Under the pieces are notes generated by a model that was given only the letters and a program-made list of their open reading frames with translations, was not told the DNA's origin and ran no database searches. DNA of 19,680 nucleotides from Palsa-872 sp036844615 (GTDB taxonomy: Bacteria; Chloroflexota; Dormibacteria; Dormibacterales; Dormibacteraceae): the NCBI GenBank assembly GCA_036844615.1, contig DAIUFK010000042.1, positions 1-19,680 of the forward strand. Reading direction: 5' to 3'. A program made the translations under genes and the position numbers. Positions 1 to 6,636 of the stretch are shown piece after piece; position 1 is the stretch's first letter; the number at the start of each line of letters is the position of its first letter.

Positions 1-84
1 TGGTGGGCCGGGAGGGAGTCGAACCCCCAAAGCTTTCGCGGGTGGTTTACAGCCACTTGAGCTCGCCAATGCCCATGCCGACCC
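1..84 (-). tRNA. tRNA-Tyr (anticodon GTA)
   Basis: Read on the minus strand, the gene starts GGGTCGG at 84 and ends CCGGCCC-A-CCA at 1, giving a 7-bp acceptor stem with one G-T pair and an encoded CCA. The anticodon loop CTGTAAA carries GTA at positions 50-48, so it decodes UAU/UAC. The T arm GGGGGTTCGACTCCC is present. The variable arm is long (class II), as expected for bacterial tRNA-Tyr. A TACGAT box at 109-104, about 20 bp upstream of the mature 5' end, is a possible -10 element; no good -35 was seen. Confidence 0.95.
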
Positions 85-130
85 AGGCGCAGGCGCGAGG
101 GTTATCGTAGCCGTTCAGGCTTCGTACCCG

Positions 131-145
131 GCGCCATAATGGCGC
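131..145. promoter_or_regulatory. 15-bp perfect palindrome over the MFS gene start, overlapping a -10-like box
   Basis: The sequence GCGCCAT-A-ATGGCGC is a 7+1+7 perfect inverted repeat. It contains CATAAT (135-140), a fair -10 match that ends 6 nt before the GTG start of the transporter at 147. That spacing fits leaderless transcription. A repressor bound to the palindrome would cover the -10 and the start codon. No convincing -35 lies about 17 bp upstream. The palindrome is seen directly; its operator role is inferred. Confidence 0.45.
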
Positions 146-146
146 A

Positions 147-1439
147 GTGGCGCGAGGCTACGCCCGATACGTCCTCGCGGTCATGGTGGGGATCAACTTC
201 CTCAACTACATGGACAGGTGGGTGGCCTCTGCCGCCGCGCCGCTCATCCAGAAGGAGTTTCACCTCAGCGACGCGCTGGTCGGTCTTCTCGCGTCGGCAT
301 TCTTGTTGGTCTACGCCTTCGCCGCACTGCCCTTTGGCTACTGGGCGGACCGCGGCGTGCGCCGGACGGTGGTCGGGGTCGGGGTGACCATCTGGAGCCT
401 GGCCACTCTCCTTACAGGCTTCGCACAGAACTTCTTCCAGCTCTTCCTCAGCCGGGCGGTGCTCGGCATCGGCGAAGCGAGCTATTACCCCGCCGGCACG
501 TCTTTGATGTCCGACTACTTTCCCAAGGGCCAGCGCGGCCGGGTGATGTCGATATGGGGTGCAGGAAGCACCATCGGTATCGCTGTCGGCTTCGCCGGCG
601 GCGGTTACATCGCCGAGAAGTTCGGCTGGCGCGACGCTTTCTTCTTCGCCGCGGTGCCGGGCATCCTGTTCGCCCTGTTGGCCTTCAGGATGCGTGAGCC
701 ACTGCGGGGCAGCGCTGAGGAGCGTGGGGCCGCTGTGAAGATGACCAGGGAGGCGACCCTGAAGACCTTCTTGGGCCTGCTTCGAATCCCAACCTTGCGC
801 GCCGCCATCCTCTCGCAGACCGTCCTCTATTTCGTTCTCGCATCCAATGCGTTCTGGCTGCCGACGCTGCTCAATCGCAGATTTGGCCTGTCCGTCAGTC
901 AGGCAGGCCTCCTGGCCGGCGTGGTGCTGGTGCTGGGAGGGCTGATCGGGACCCTGGCGGGCGGGTGGATTGCGGACCGCATGGCGCGCAAAAACCCTGC
1001 CGCCTACCTGCAGGTCGGCATCGCAGGCTTCCTGATCGGCGCCGTCTTCATCGTGATCTCTCTCGTGGCGCCTTTGAACATCGGGCCAATCCCGATCTTC
1101 ATCCCTGCCTTCCTGATCACAGTCATCTGCCTGTATCTGCATTCCGGCCCTTTCACCGCCGTGTCGCAGAACGTCGTTTCACCAGCCTTTCGCGCAAGCA
1201 GCGTGACCATGCTTTTGTTTGTTTCCCACGTGTTTGGGGACTCGCACTCCACCTTCGACATCGGTTTTCTTTCAGACCGTATCGGAAGTCTCCAGACTGC
1301 CCTGCTCATCACGTCGCCCACGTTGCTGATAGTGGCTGCGATCATCGCCGCCACCGGCCTGCGATCGGTCAGGCCTGACACGCAGACGATGGAGGACGAG
1401 TGGGCCAATCGGCCGGCGCAGACGACCGCCGCCGGCTAG
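147..1439 (+). CDS. MFS transporter, spinster-like branch (430 aa)
   Basis: This is a polytopic membrane protein of standard major facilitator length, with about 12 hydrophobic segments. The N-terminus has the GINFLNYMDRWV signature typical of spinster/organic-acid MFS carriers (residues 15-26). The MFS motif A, GYWADRGVRR, is at 64-73 between TM2 and TM3. An RAVLGIGEASYYPAG segment (103-117) matches the conserved TM4 region. The substrate cannot be read from the sequence. The start is GTG 147: the in-frame stop at 108-110 limits upstream extension, and the ATG at 139 is in another frame. No Shine-Dalgarno is visible, and a CATAAT box 6 nt upstream suggests a leaderless mRNA. It converges on the LysM-CHAP gene with a 12-bp gap and no obvious terminator. 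Confidence 0.9.
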   Translation: MARGYARYVLAVMVGINFLNYMDRWVASAAAPLIQKEFHLSDALVGLLASAFLLVYAFAALPFGYWADRGVRRTVVGVGVTIWSLATLLTGFAQNFFQLFLSRAVLGIGEASYYPAGTSLMSDYFPKGQRGRVMSIWGAGSTIGIAVGFAGGGYIAEKFGWRDAFFFAAVPGILFALLAFRMREPLRGSAEERGAAVKMTREATLKTFLGLLRIPTLRAAILSQTVLYFVLASNAFWLPTLLNRRFGLSVSQAGLLAGVVLVLGGLIGTLAGGWIADRMARKNPAAYLQVGIAGFLIGAVFIVISLVAPLNIGPIPIFIPAFLITVICLYLHSGPFTAVSQNVVSPAFRASSVTMLLFVSHVFGDSHSTFDIGFLSDRIGSLQTALLITSPTLLIVAAIIAATGLRSVRPDTQTMEDEWANRPAQTTAAG

Positions 1440-1451
1440 ACGATCAGATGT

Positions 1452-2414
1452 CTAGTAGATAAACCCGACGAGACGGGTGCCCAGCTGCCCGGGCTTGATC
1501 GTGCGGGTGCTGATCACGTTGAACGCGACGAAGTTCATCTCGGAGACTGTCCACGAGCCGTCTGCATTGACCGAGTCGACGTATGCGACGTGACCGAGGT
1601 AGCTCTCCCAGGTGACCATGATCGCGCCGGCCTTGGGCGTGGCGCCGACGGCGTAGCCCGCGGCTGCGGCGTTCTGATACCAGAAGCCCGCGTCACCGCG
1701 CCACGTGACGTTCCGCTTGGTGGCGACGTAGTAGGTGCACCAGCCCGGCGGGAAACCGGTGGCAGGGTACGGTCCGAGACAGCAGCCCAGGACAGTCGAG
1801 TGGAACGCGCCGCCCGTGGCTGCGCCTGTCTGCACGAGGTTCTGCCAAAGGGTTGGGGGCGGCGGGAAGGCGCCACCGACGCCACCGGGGATCACGAGGA
1901 TGGTCCCAGTCGTGAGCTGTGGGCTGCGGAGGCGGTTGAAGTCGAGGATCGTCTGAGCGTCGGACGAATACTTGGTGGCGAGGGTCTCAAGCGTATCGCT
2001 CGCCTTGGTCGTGACCACGATGCCAGCCACCGGCGGGATGAGGATCTGGTCGCCGGTCGCGACCACATCGCTTGAGATGAGGTTGGTGTTCGACCAGCGG
2101 ATCTGGCTGACCGTGACATGGAACCTGGCGGCGATCACCTTCAGGTTCTCGCCCTCCTGGACCCTGTAAGTCATCGCGGAGTGGCTGATCGGCGCCGATA
2201 GTGGTATCGAGACTGGCTTGATGATCGTGCTGTAGCGACCAAGGGAGACATCCCCTACGGTGCCGCCCTCGCTCGAAACGACAGCCTCCGCGTTGACTGC
2301 GCCCAAACGTGCTGTGAAGGACGACTGGAAGTGGCGATCCATCGATGCGTACCCAGAAATCGCGACCGCCACTGCGAGCACGACAGCATGAGTCAGATAA
2401 CGATGGACTCTCAA
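1452..2414 (-). CDS. Secreted LysM-CHAP cell-wall hydrolase (320 aa)
   Basis: A hydrophobic N-terminal stretch (about residues 7-21) acts as signal peptide or membrane anchor. Two LysM peptidoglycan-binding modules follow at about 81-127 (TYRVQEGENLKVIAARF) and 133-176. A Pro-rich linker (about 184-187) leads to a CHAP domain (about 205-320). The likely catalytic Cys226 is in GWCTYYVA and His275 in LGHVAYVDS, as in CHAP amidases and endopeptidases that cut peptidoglycan stem peptides. Start choice: the open frame extends to a GTG at 2474, but that codon overlaps the promoter -10 box. The TTG at 2414 has an AGGGG Shine-Dalgarno 7 nt upstream and begins right before the signal segment, so it is preferred. 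Probable role: cell separation or wall remodelling. Confidence 0.88.
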   Translation of the reverse strand: MRVHRYLTHAVVLAVAVAISGYASMDRHFQSSFTARLGAVNAEAVVSSEGGTVGDVSLGRYSTIIKPVSIPLSAPISHSAMTYRVQEGENLKVIAARFHVTVSQIRWSNTNLISSDVVATGDQILIPPVAGIVVTTKASDTLETLATKYSSDAQTILDFNRLRSPQLTTGTILVIPGGVGGAFPPPPTLWQNLVQTGAATGGAFHSTVLGCCLGPYPATGFPPGWCTYYVATKRNVTWRGDAGFWYQNAAAAGYAVGATPKAGAIMVTWESYLGHVAYVDSVNADGSWTVSEMNFVAFNVISTRTIKPGQLGTRLVGFIY

Positions 2415-2472
2415 ATACCTACCCCTAAAGGATGTGAATCCGCCGGCGGACGGACCCCCCAAGAACCGCGTC

Positions 2473-2502
2473 ACCCTACCAGACCCCCGCCGAGCCCGTC
2501 AA
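2473..2502 (-). promoter_or_regulatory. Sigma-70-type promoter of the LysM-CHAP gene
   Basis: On the minus strand there is TTGACG (502-497), an 18-bp spacer, then TAGGGT (478-473). A transcript would start near 2467 and leave a 5' UTR of about 53 nt before the TTG start at 2414, which has its own AGGGG ribosome-binding site. This is one of the better -35/-10 pairs in the window. Confidence 0.6.
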
Positions 2503-2585
2503 CCCTGAGAACAGATGGGTGGGAGGCGAAAGGGGGCTCGGGACAGGCGGGCCGCCGAACTCAGCCTGAATACGCCAAACCCGGC

Positions 2586-2703
2586 GCCGCGAGGCGGCTT
2601 GACGAACAACAGTTCGTCCCACGAAAAGGCCCCGATGGGCCTGTTTCAAGGTCGTGACGGCCTTATTCACAAGGTAATCAACGGTGAAGAGAGGCCGACC
2701 TTG
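2586..2703 (-). other. Cluster of four hairpins in an intergenic region; candidate structured RNA or leader
   Basis: The gap between the divergent genes carries four successive inverted repeats. The largest is CAAGGTCG (647-654) with CGACCTTG (696-703), an 8-bp stem. It is continued inward by GGCC/GGCC (659-662 and 693-696, with partial overlap) and TTCAC/GTGAA (666-670 and 684-688), all correctly nested. Next are GGCCC-CGAT-GGGCC (628-641), GACGAAC-AACA-GTTCGTC (601-618) and GCCGC-GAG-GCGGC (586-598). Read on the minus strand, the GGCCC hairpin is followed by TTTT (627-624), like a weak intrinsic terminator just after the large stem. That gives either a roughly 95-nt small RNA or an attenuator-like long leader of the LysM-CHAP gene. 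The strand is inferred; the pairing is visible. No known riboswitch consensus was recognised. Confidence 0.4.
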
Positions 2704-2725
2704 CTGTTAACGGAAGGTGCCTCCA

Positions 2726-2753
2726 TATATAGAGACGCGCGCGTATGCCGCAA
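2726..2753 (-). promoter_or_regulatory. Possible minus-strand promoter for the hairpin cluster
   Basis: On the minus strand, TTGCGG (753-748) is followed after 16 bp by TATATA (731-726), which would start a transcript near 2718, just ahead of the nested stem. The same AT-rich box can also be read on the plus strand with TTGCTG at 2701-2706 and CATATA at 2724-2729 (17-bp spacer), so direction is ambiguous. Apart from these elements and the hairpins, nothing gene-like was found between 2503 and 2841. Confidence 0.3.
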
Positions 2754-2841
2754 CTTCTTTACATGCAGGGTTGTAGCGGCCTCGCACGATTGCAAAACTG
2801 GCTGCGGGAAGTGCTGATCAGGAGGGAGGGCTCCGGCCACC

Positions 2842-2847
2842 TATCCT
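2842..2847 (+). promoter_or_regulatory. -10-like box for a leaderless uORF upstream of the nitronate monooxygenase gene
   Basis: TATCCT lies 8 nt before the ATG at 2856, the spacing expected when transcription starts at or next to the start codon. No clear -35 is present about 17 bp upstream. Confidence 0.4.
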
Positions 2848-2855
2848 GTTTGCGC

Positions 2856-2912
2856 ATGAAACGCTCGTCCGAGTCCGGCTCGCCTCGCGCGCTGCGCGCT
2901 GTTTACGGATGA
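2856..2912 (+). CDS. Short leaderless uORF (18 aa) overlapping the next start codon
   Basis: The ORF reads MKRSSESGSPRALRAVYG and stops at TGA 910-912, which overlaps the ATG of the downstream flavoprotein gene (ATGA, 909-912). A TATCCT box 8 nt upstream suggests leaderless initiation. The downstream gene has no Shine-Dalgarno, so translation of the uORF could deliver ribosomes to its start by termination-reinitiation. The peptide has no run of one amino acid that would suggest attenuation, although it is rich in Ser and Arg. It may be a chance ORF; the box plus exact 4-bp overlap is the only support. Confidence 0.35.
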   Translation: MKRSSESGSPRALRAVYG

Positions 2913-3841
2913 CCACGCTTCTCACGCCTGTCTGCGACGTGCTCGGCATCGAGATCCCGATCCTTCAGGCGGGCATGAGCACCTACACGACGCCGGAGCT
3001 GGTGGCGGCAGTGAGCAACGCGGGCGGTGTCGGAATCATCGGCGGGCTCGACCGAACGGCGAAAGAGCTGCGCGACCAGATCGGCAGGGTTCGCGAGCTG
3101 ACCGATCGTCCCTTCGGCGTCAACCACGTCGTTTCACAGATCGAGCAGGACGCGATCGACGTGACGATCGAGCTGCGCGTTCCGGTCCTCTCCCTGTCGT
3201 GGGGACGCGCCGGCGATCTGGTCCGCCGAGCTCACGAGGCAGGCGCCAAGGTCGTCCACCAGGTGAACACGCCGGAGGAAGCGGGACAGGTGGCATCTGA
3301 CGGTGCAGACGTCGTGGTCGCGCAGGGGACCGAGGGTGGCGGCCACGTCGGCGTGATGTCCACGCTGCCGCTGGTGCCGCAGGTCGTCGACGTGGTCAAC
3401 ACGGTGCCCGTGCTCGCGGCAGGCGGCATCGCTGACGGACGCGGCCTTGCGGCCGCGCTGATGCTTGGCGCTCAAGGCGCGCTCATCGGCACGCGCTTCC
3501 TCGCGACACCCGAGGCACGCGGCAGAGGCCACTCCAAGGACGTGATCCTCAACGCCCTTGGCAGCCAGACGATGGCGAGCAAGTTCTTCGACGACGTCCT
3601 CGGCGTCCGCTGGCCTGGTTCCTTGGTTCGCTCCATCAGGAACCCGCTGCTCGACAGGTGGGCTCAGCGCCAGCAGGACTGGGCTCTTGCCGCAGCGCAG
3701 ATCAGGCCGTCACTCGAGGCCGCAATGGCAGCCGGAGACTTCGTGCTCGCCGGCGAGTCCGCGGGATTGATCCACGACATCGTCCCAGCCGGCGAGCTGG
3801 TTCGGAGGATCGCGCGAGAAGCCGAAGCGCTCCTGGGCTAG
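2909..3841 (+). CDS. Nitronate monooxygenase / 2-nitropropane dioxygenase-like flavoprotein (310 aa)
   Basis: This is a TIM-barrel FMN enzyme of the NMO/FabK superfamily. The N-terminus PILQAGMSTYTTPELVAAV carries the usual phosphate-side motif. The signature AQGTEGGGHVG at 138-148 includes His146 in the position of the catalytic base of nitronate monooxygenases. The FMN-phosphate-binding segment AAGGIADGRGLAAAL (170-184) is followed by GAQGALIGTRFLAT (187-200). Known members oxidise alkyl nitronates with O2; many genomic homologues have unproven substrates, and a FabK-like enoyl-ACP reductase role is less likely. Length is typical. The gene has no Shine-Dalgarno and overlaps a short uORF by ATGA. 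It converges on the SDR gene with a 45-bp gap; a CTAGGCC direct repeat (3838-3844 and 3876-3882) lies there, but no clear terminator. Confidence 0.87.
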   Translation: MTTLLTPVCDVLGIEIPILQAGMSTYTTPELVAAVSNAGGVGIIGGLDRTAKELRDQIGRVRELTDRPFGVNHVVSQIEQDAIDVTIELRVPVLSLSWGRAGDLVRRAHEAGAKVVHQVNTPEEAGQVASDGADVVVAQGTEGGGHVGVMSTLPLVPQVVDVVNTVPVLAAGGIADGRGLAAALMLGAQGALIGTRFLATPEARGRGHSKDVILNALGSQTMASKFFDDVLGVRWPGSLVRSIRNPLLDRWAQRQQDWALAAAQIRPSLEAAMAAGDFVLAGESAGLIHDIVPAGELVRRIAREAEALLG

Positions 3842-3886
3842 GCCGTCCCGAGCTTCGCCGCCCCCACCCGGGCTTCTAGGCCGGAC

Positions 3887-4624
3887 CTAAGGGCCGCCGC
3901 GCACGTAAATGTTCTGGCCGGAGACGAAGCTCGATTCGTCGCTGCAAAGGAAGGCGATCACGCTGGCGATGTCCTCCGGCTGGCCGACCCGGCGCAGCGG
4001 GATCTGCGAGGCAGCCCCCAGCTTGAAGGTTTCGTAATCCACCCCCATCCGCTCTGCGGTGGTGCGTGTCATGCGCGTCTCGACGAATCCGGGAGCCACT
4101 GTGTTGACGTTCACGTTGAATGCGCCAAGCTCGATCGCAAGCGTCCTGGCCATCCCCTGCAATCCCGCCTTCGCCGCCGAGTAGTTCGCCTGGCCCCTGT
4201 TACCCAGCGCGGAAGTCGACGAAAGGAAGACCATCTTTCCGTACTTCTGCTCGACCATGTGCTTCTGGGCCGCCCGCGCGCACAGGAACGTGCCCTTGAG
4301 GTGCGTGTCGATCACCGCATCCCAATCCTCGTCGGACATCTTGAACAGCAGGTTGTCTCGGATGATGCCGGCGCAGGTCACAAGGACGTCGAGCCTGCCG
4401 AATTCCTTCACAGTCCGCTCCACCATCTTTTCGACCTGGCCTCGATCGCTCACATCACAGGCGATGGCGAGGCCTGAGATCGGCCCCGTAACCTCTTTGG
4501 CAGGGCCCTCGTCAAGGTCGGACACGGCAACTTTCGCCCCCTCCCTGGCCAGGAGCTGCGCAGTGGCGGCCCCGATCCCACGACCGCCGCCTGTGACGAG
4601 CGCTACCCGGTCTTTGAATCTCAC
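3887..4624 (-). CDS. SDR-family oxidoreductase, FabG-like (245 aa)
   Basis: This is a classical short-chain dehydrogenase. The Rossmann glycine motif TGGGRGIG is at 11-18, the acidic D58 follows in ACDVSD, and the catalytic Ser135-Tyr148-Lys152 triad sits in FLSSTSALGNRGQANYSAAKAG context. The NNAG motif is altered to VTCAG (82-86). The C-terminal PEDIASVIAFLCSDESSFVSGQ is typical of 3-oxoacyl-ACP reductase-like SDRs. The cofactor is NAD(H) or NADP(H), and Asp36/Asp38 after strand 2 lean towards NAD(H). Start GTG 4624 overlaps the stop of the gamma-glutamyltransferase gene as GTGA, so the two are translationally coupled. The substrate is unknown; the coupling suggests a shared pathway with the GGT-family enzyme rather than housekeeping fatty-acid synthesis. 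Confidence 0.88.
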   Translation of the reverse strand: MRFKDRVALVTGGGRGIGAATAQLLAREGAKVAVSDLDEGPAKEVTGPISGLAIACDVSDRGQVEKMVERTVKEFGRLDVLVTCAGIIRDNLLFKMSDEDWDAVIDTHLKGTFLCARAAQKHMVEQKYGKMVFLSSTSALGNRGQANYSAAKAGLQGMARTLAIELGAFNVNVNTVAPGFVETRMTRTTAERMGVDYETFKLGAASQIPLRRVGQPEDIASVIAFLCSDESSFVSGQNIYVRGGP

Positions 4625-6213
4625 GCGGTCTGCGTGTCCAGGGCAGTCCCGCCGTCCTTGCGAGGGTCGGAGGCCCCGCGAAGCGACCCACTTCCGTCAC
4701 CGACTATGACTTGAGGCTTGGAGAAGTACGAGTCGTAGTTCAAGGTGCGGCGGTTCACCCGGTAACCGAGCCTCTCCAGGCCATGGCTGACAGCGACGGG
4801 GATCCGTCCCTCGATCTGGACGATCTCACCCTGGAAGTCGATCCGCGGCGCGCTCACCGCCTCGACTGGCGACATGTGGTGGTCGAGCAGGTTGACCAGC
4901 ACCTGCAGGATGCCGGTCACGATCTTGGTCCCACCTGGCGCGCCGACACAGACACGCAGCCGGTCCTTGTCGAAGACCATGGTCGGCGTCATCATCGTGA
5001 CCCGCGTCTTGCCAGGACGGACCGAGTTGGGATTGCCTGGTCGCGGGTCGAAGCAGTTCATGTAGTCGTTGTAGCCAAACCCGAGGCCTGGGGTGACGAC
5101 GCCACTCGACGAGCCGAGCGTGTGCGTCAGCGAGACGGCGTTGCCTTCGTCATCGACCACGCAGACGTGGGTCGTGTCAGCGCGGTCGTGAGCCGTGGCT
5201 CCTGCCGCAACCGCCTCGCGCGCTTTGGCGGCGTACTCCTTGTCAGCCAGCGCTCCAGTCGGGATCTCGACGAAGCGCGGGTCGGCGACGTGAAGCTCGC
5301 GGTCAGCCACCGCCCAGCCCATCGCCTCGACCAGCAGCCGAGCCGCCTCGGTGCTCGGCCAGCCGAGAGCGCCGAGGTCGTAGCCCTCGAGAAAGTTGAG
5401 CATCTGGAGCAACGTCAGGCCGCCCGCCGGAGGACCGGCGGCAGCGATGGTGAGCCCGCGATAGGTGCCTCTCAAGGGCTCCGTCACCCTGACGCGGTAG
5501 TTGGCGAGGTCCTCTCTTGTGATGAGTCCGCCGTTGGCGTCGAAATCGGCGGCGATCGCTTCTGCGATCTCGCCCTTGTAGAAGATGTCGGGGCCATCGT
5601 GCGCCAGGCGCTCAAGCGTGCGCGCGTAGTCGGCCTGGACGAAGCGATCGCCGATGGCGAACAGCTTGCCGTCGCGCGTGTAGATGGCCCTGGCGGCCGT
5701 AGTCACCTGGATCCTCTGCGCGTTGGGGACGGTGTCGGGTCCGTAGTCGGTGGTCCAGTAGCCGTGCATGTAGCCGCTCACCGGGATGCCCTCTCGCGCC
5801 AATGGAACAGCCGGCGCGATCGCCTGCTCCCACGAGATGGTGCCGAACCGCGTCAGTGCCTCGTACAGGCCGGCGACAGTGCCCGGCACCCCGACCGATT
5901 GATAGCCGACGTCGTTGACCCAGCCCTCGAGAACGTAGCCGTATCGGTCGGCGGCCTCGCGGATGAACAGCTTCTCCCACTGGTCCTCCCGCGCCCGAGA
6001 GCCGGCCGTGGAATAGAACTCGAGGAGCGCATCGCCGCCTTTGGGGCTGTGCACCAGCATCACCCCACAGCCGCCGATCCCGCACATCTGGGGATCCATC
6101 ACGCCCTGCACAAAGGCGCACGTAACTGCTGCATCGACTGCGTTGCCGCCGCGCCGCATGACCTCCAACCCGATCTCCGCCGCCTGGGGTTGGGGAGCGA
6201 CGATGATTGCCAC
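4621..6213 (-). CDS. ggt: Gamma-glutamyltransferase family Ntn-hydrolase (530 aa), no signal peptide
   Basis: This is a full-length GGT-type self-processing Ntn-hydrolase. GGNAVDAAVTCAFVQGVMDPQ (22-42) and the GIGGCG loop (45-50) are family hallmarks. The autocleavage/catalytic motif TTH is at 347-349, followed by VCVVDDEGNAVSLTHT, so Thr347 should become the N-terminal nucleophile of the small subunit. GSSSGVVTPGLGFGYND (367-383) forms the substrate pocket. Unlike secreted E. coli GGT, it starts directly at the catalytic fold with no signal peptide, so it is probably cytoplasmic, like several soil-bacterial homologues acting on amide or gamma-glutamyl substrates other than glutathione. The precise substrate is unknown. 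Start GTG 6213 lies 15 bp after the 94-aa gene; its stop overlaps the SDR start. Confidence 0.9.
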   Translation of the reverse strand: MAIIVAPQPQAAEIGLEVMRRGGNAVDAAVTCAFVQGVMDPQMCGIGGCGVMLVHSPKGGDALLEFYSTAGSRAREDQWEKLFIREAADRYGYVLEGWVNDVGYQSVGVPGTVAGLYEALTRFGTISWEQAIAPAVPLAREGIPVSGYMHGYWTTDYGPDTVPNAQRIQVTTAARAIYTRDGKLFAIGDRFVQADYARTLERLAHDGPDIFYKGEIAEAIAADFDANGGLITREDLANYRVRVTEPLRGTYRGLTIAAAGPPAGGLTLLQMLNFLEGYDLGALGWPSTEAARLLVEAMGWAVADRELHVADPRFVEIPTGALADKEYAAKAREAVAAGATAHDRADTTHVCVVDDEGNAVSLTHTLGSSSGVVTPGLGFGYNDYMNCFDPRPGNPNSVRPGKTRVTMMTPTMVFDKDRLRVCVGAPGGTKIVTGILQVLVNLLDHHMSPVEAVSAPRIDFQGEIVQIEGRIPVAVSHGLERLGYRVNRRTLNYDSYFSKPQVIVGDGSGSLRGASDPRKDGGTALDTQTA

Positions 6214-6228
6214 CGCTGGTAAGGGTAG

Positions 6229-6513
6229 CTAGTCGAGCGTCAGTGGCACGTCCAGCGAGTCCGGCGGGATCACCAGCTTGAAGGGTCGGTACAGCTGGTC
6301 GAACTGGTCTGTTGAGATCAGGTCGCGCACTGCCAGCGCCACTGCGGCGTTACGGCTTGCCTCGATCATCGTCAGCCCAGCTCCTCCCGTGCCGATCGAG
6401 GCCTGAATCGAGTCCCACTGCGACGTCGACAGGCCCGCGAGGCGGTCGACGAAGCGGGCCACCGTGGCGCTGACCGGATACGGGGCCTCCGGCTCCCTCA
6501 AAGCGGCCTTCAA
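6229..6513 (-). CDS. Small protein of unknown function (94 aa), first gene of the GGT-SDR operon
   Basis: I do not recognise a family. The protein is soluble and mostly helical by composition, with no signal or membrane segment and no Cys; the C-terminus is YRPFKLVIPPDSLDVPLTLD-like. It lies 15 bp upstream of the GGT gene on the same strand, so it is probably co-transcribed and may be an accessory or chaperone-like partner. The TTG start at 6513 overlaps the stop of a 16-codon uORF (TTGA). Alternatively, a one-base frameshift in the DNA or assembly splits a single gene beginning at the ATG at 6560. Confidence 0.6.
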   Translation of the reverse strand: MKAALREPEAPYPVSATVARFVDRLAGLSTSQWDSIQASIGTGGAGLTMIEASRNAAVALAVRDLISTDQFDQLYRPFKLVIPPDSLDVPLTLD

Positions 6514-6560
6514 GGCGCGGCCGTCAAGGGGCGCGGCTGACTGTCGGAGGGTACTCCCAT
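6510..6560 (-). CDS. Short leaderless uORF (16 aa) overlapping the next start
   Basis: ATG 6560 opens MGVPSDSQPRPLTAAP and stops at TGA 512-510, which overlaps the TTG start of the 94-aa gene. A TAGGCT box (572-567) ends 6 nt before the ATG, matching leaderless initiation. It could be the first operon cistron, a regulatory leader, or the true N-terminus of the 94-aa protein if the sequence has a frameshift. Confidence 0.35.
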   Translation of the reverse strand: MGVPSDSQPRPLTAAP

Positions 6561-6566
6561 CTCTGC

Positions 6567-6572
6567 AGCCTA
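6567..6572 (-). promoter_or_regulatory. -10-like box for the 94-aa/GGT/SDR operon
   Basis: TAGGCT on the minus strand fits the TANNNT pattern seen before other starts in this window and lies 6 nt before an ATG. No good -35 was seen. It sits in the 123-bp gap after the SARP regulator gene and would allow the metabolic operon to be transcribed apart from the regulator. Confidence 0.4.
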
Positions 6573-6636
6573 GACCTGGGGCGCTGCAGCAAAGTTGCAG
6601 CGGCTTTCGCGAGGAAATCTCCGCCGCGGAGGCGAG

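Noticed and set aside
102..1142. 346-codon open frame on the minus strand
   Set aside because: Antisense to the MFS transporter with composition typical of a shadow frame.
2472..2474. GTG at 2474 as start of the LysM-CHAP gene
   Set aside because: It overlaps the TAGGGT -10 box of a good promoter, has no Shine-Dalgarno, and adds 20 residues before the signal peptide.
2415..2720. c-di-AMP (ydaO-type) riboswitch upstream of the LysM-CHAP gene
   Set aside because: This gene class often has one, so I looked for its conserved segments on the minus strand; I did not find them, and the hairpin arrangement differs.
2515..2817. 100-codon plus-strand frame in the intergenic region
   Set aside because: Runs through the hairpin cluster, has no ribosome-binding site, no promoter at a suitable place and no recognisable domain; the structured-RNA reading explains the sequence better.
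4711..6222. 503-codon open frame on the plus strand
   Set aside because: It is antisense to the gamma-glutamyltransferase gene, low in hydrophobic core pattern and rich in Arg/His/Asp/Val, as expected of a GC-rich shadow frame; the minus-strand protein has clear catalytic motifs.
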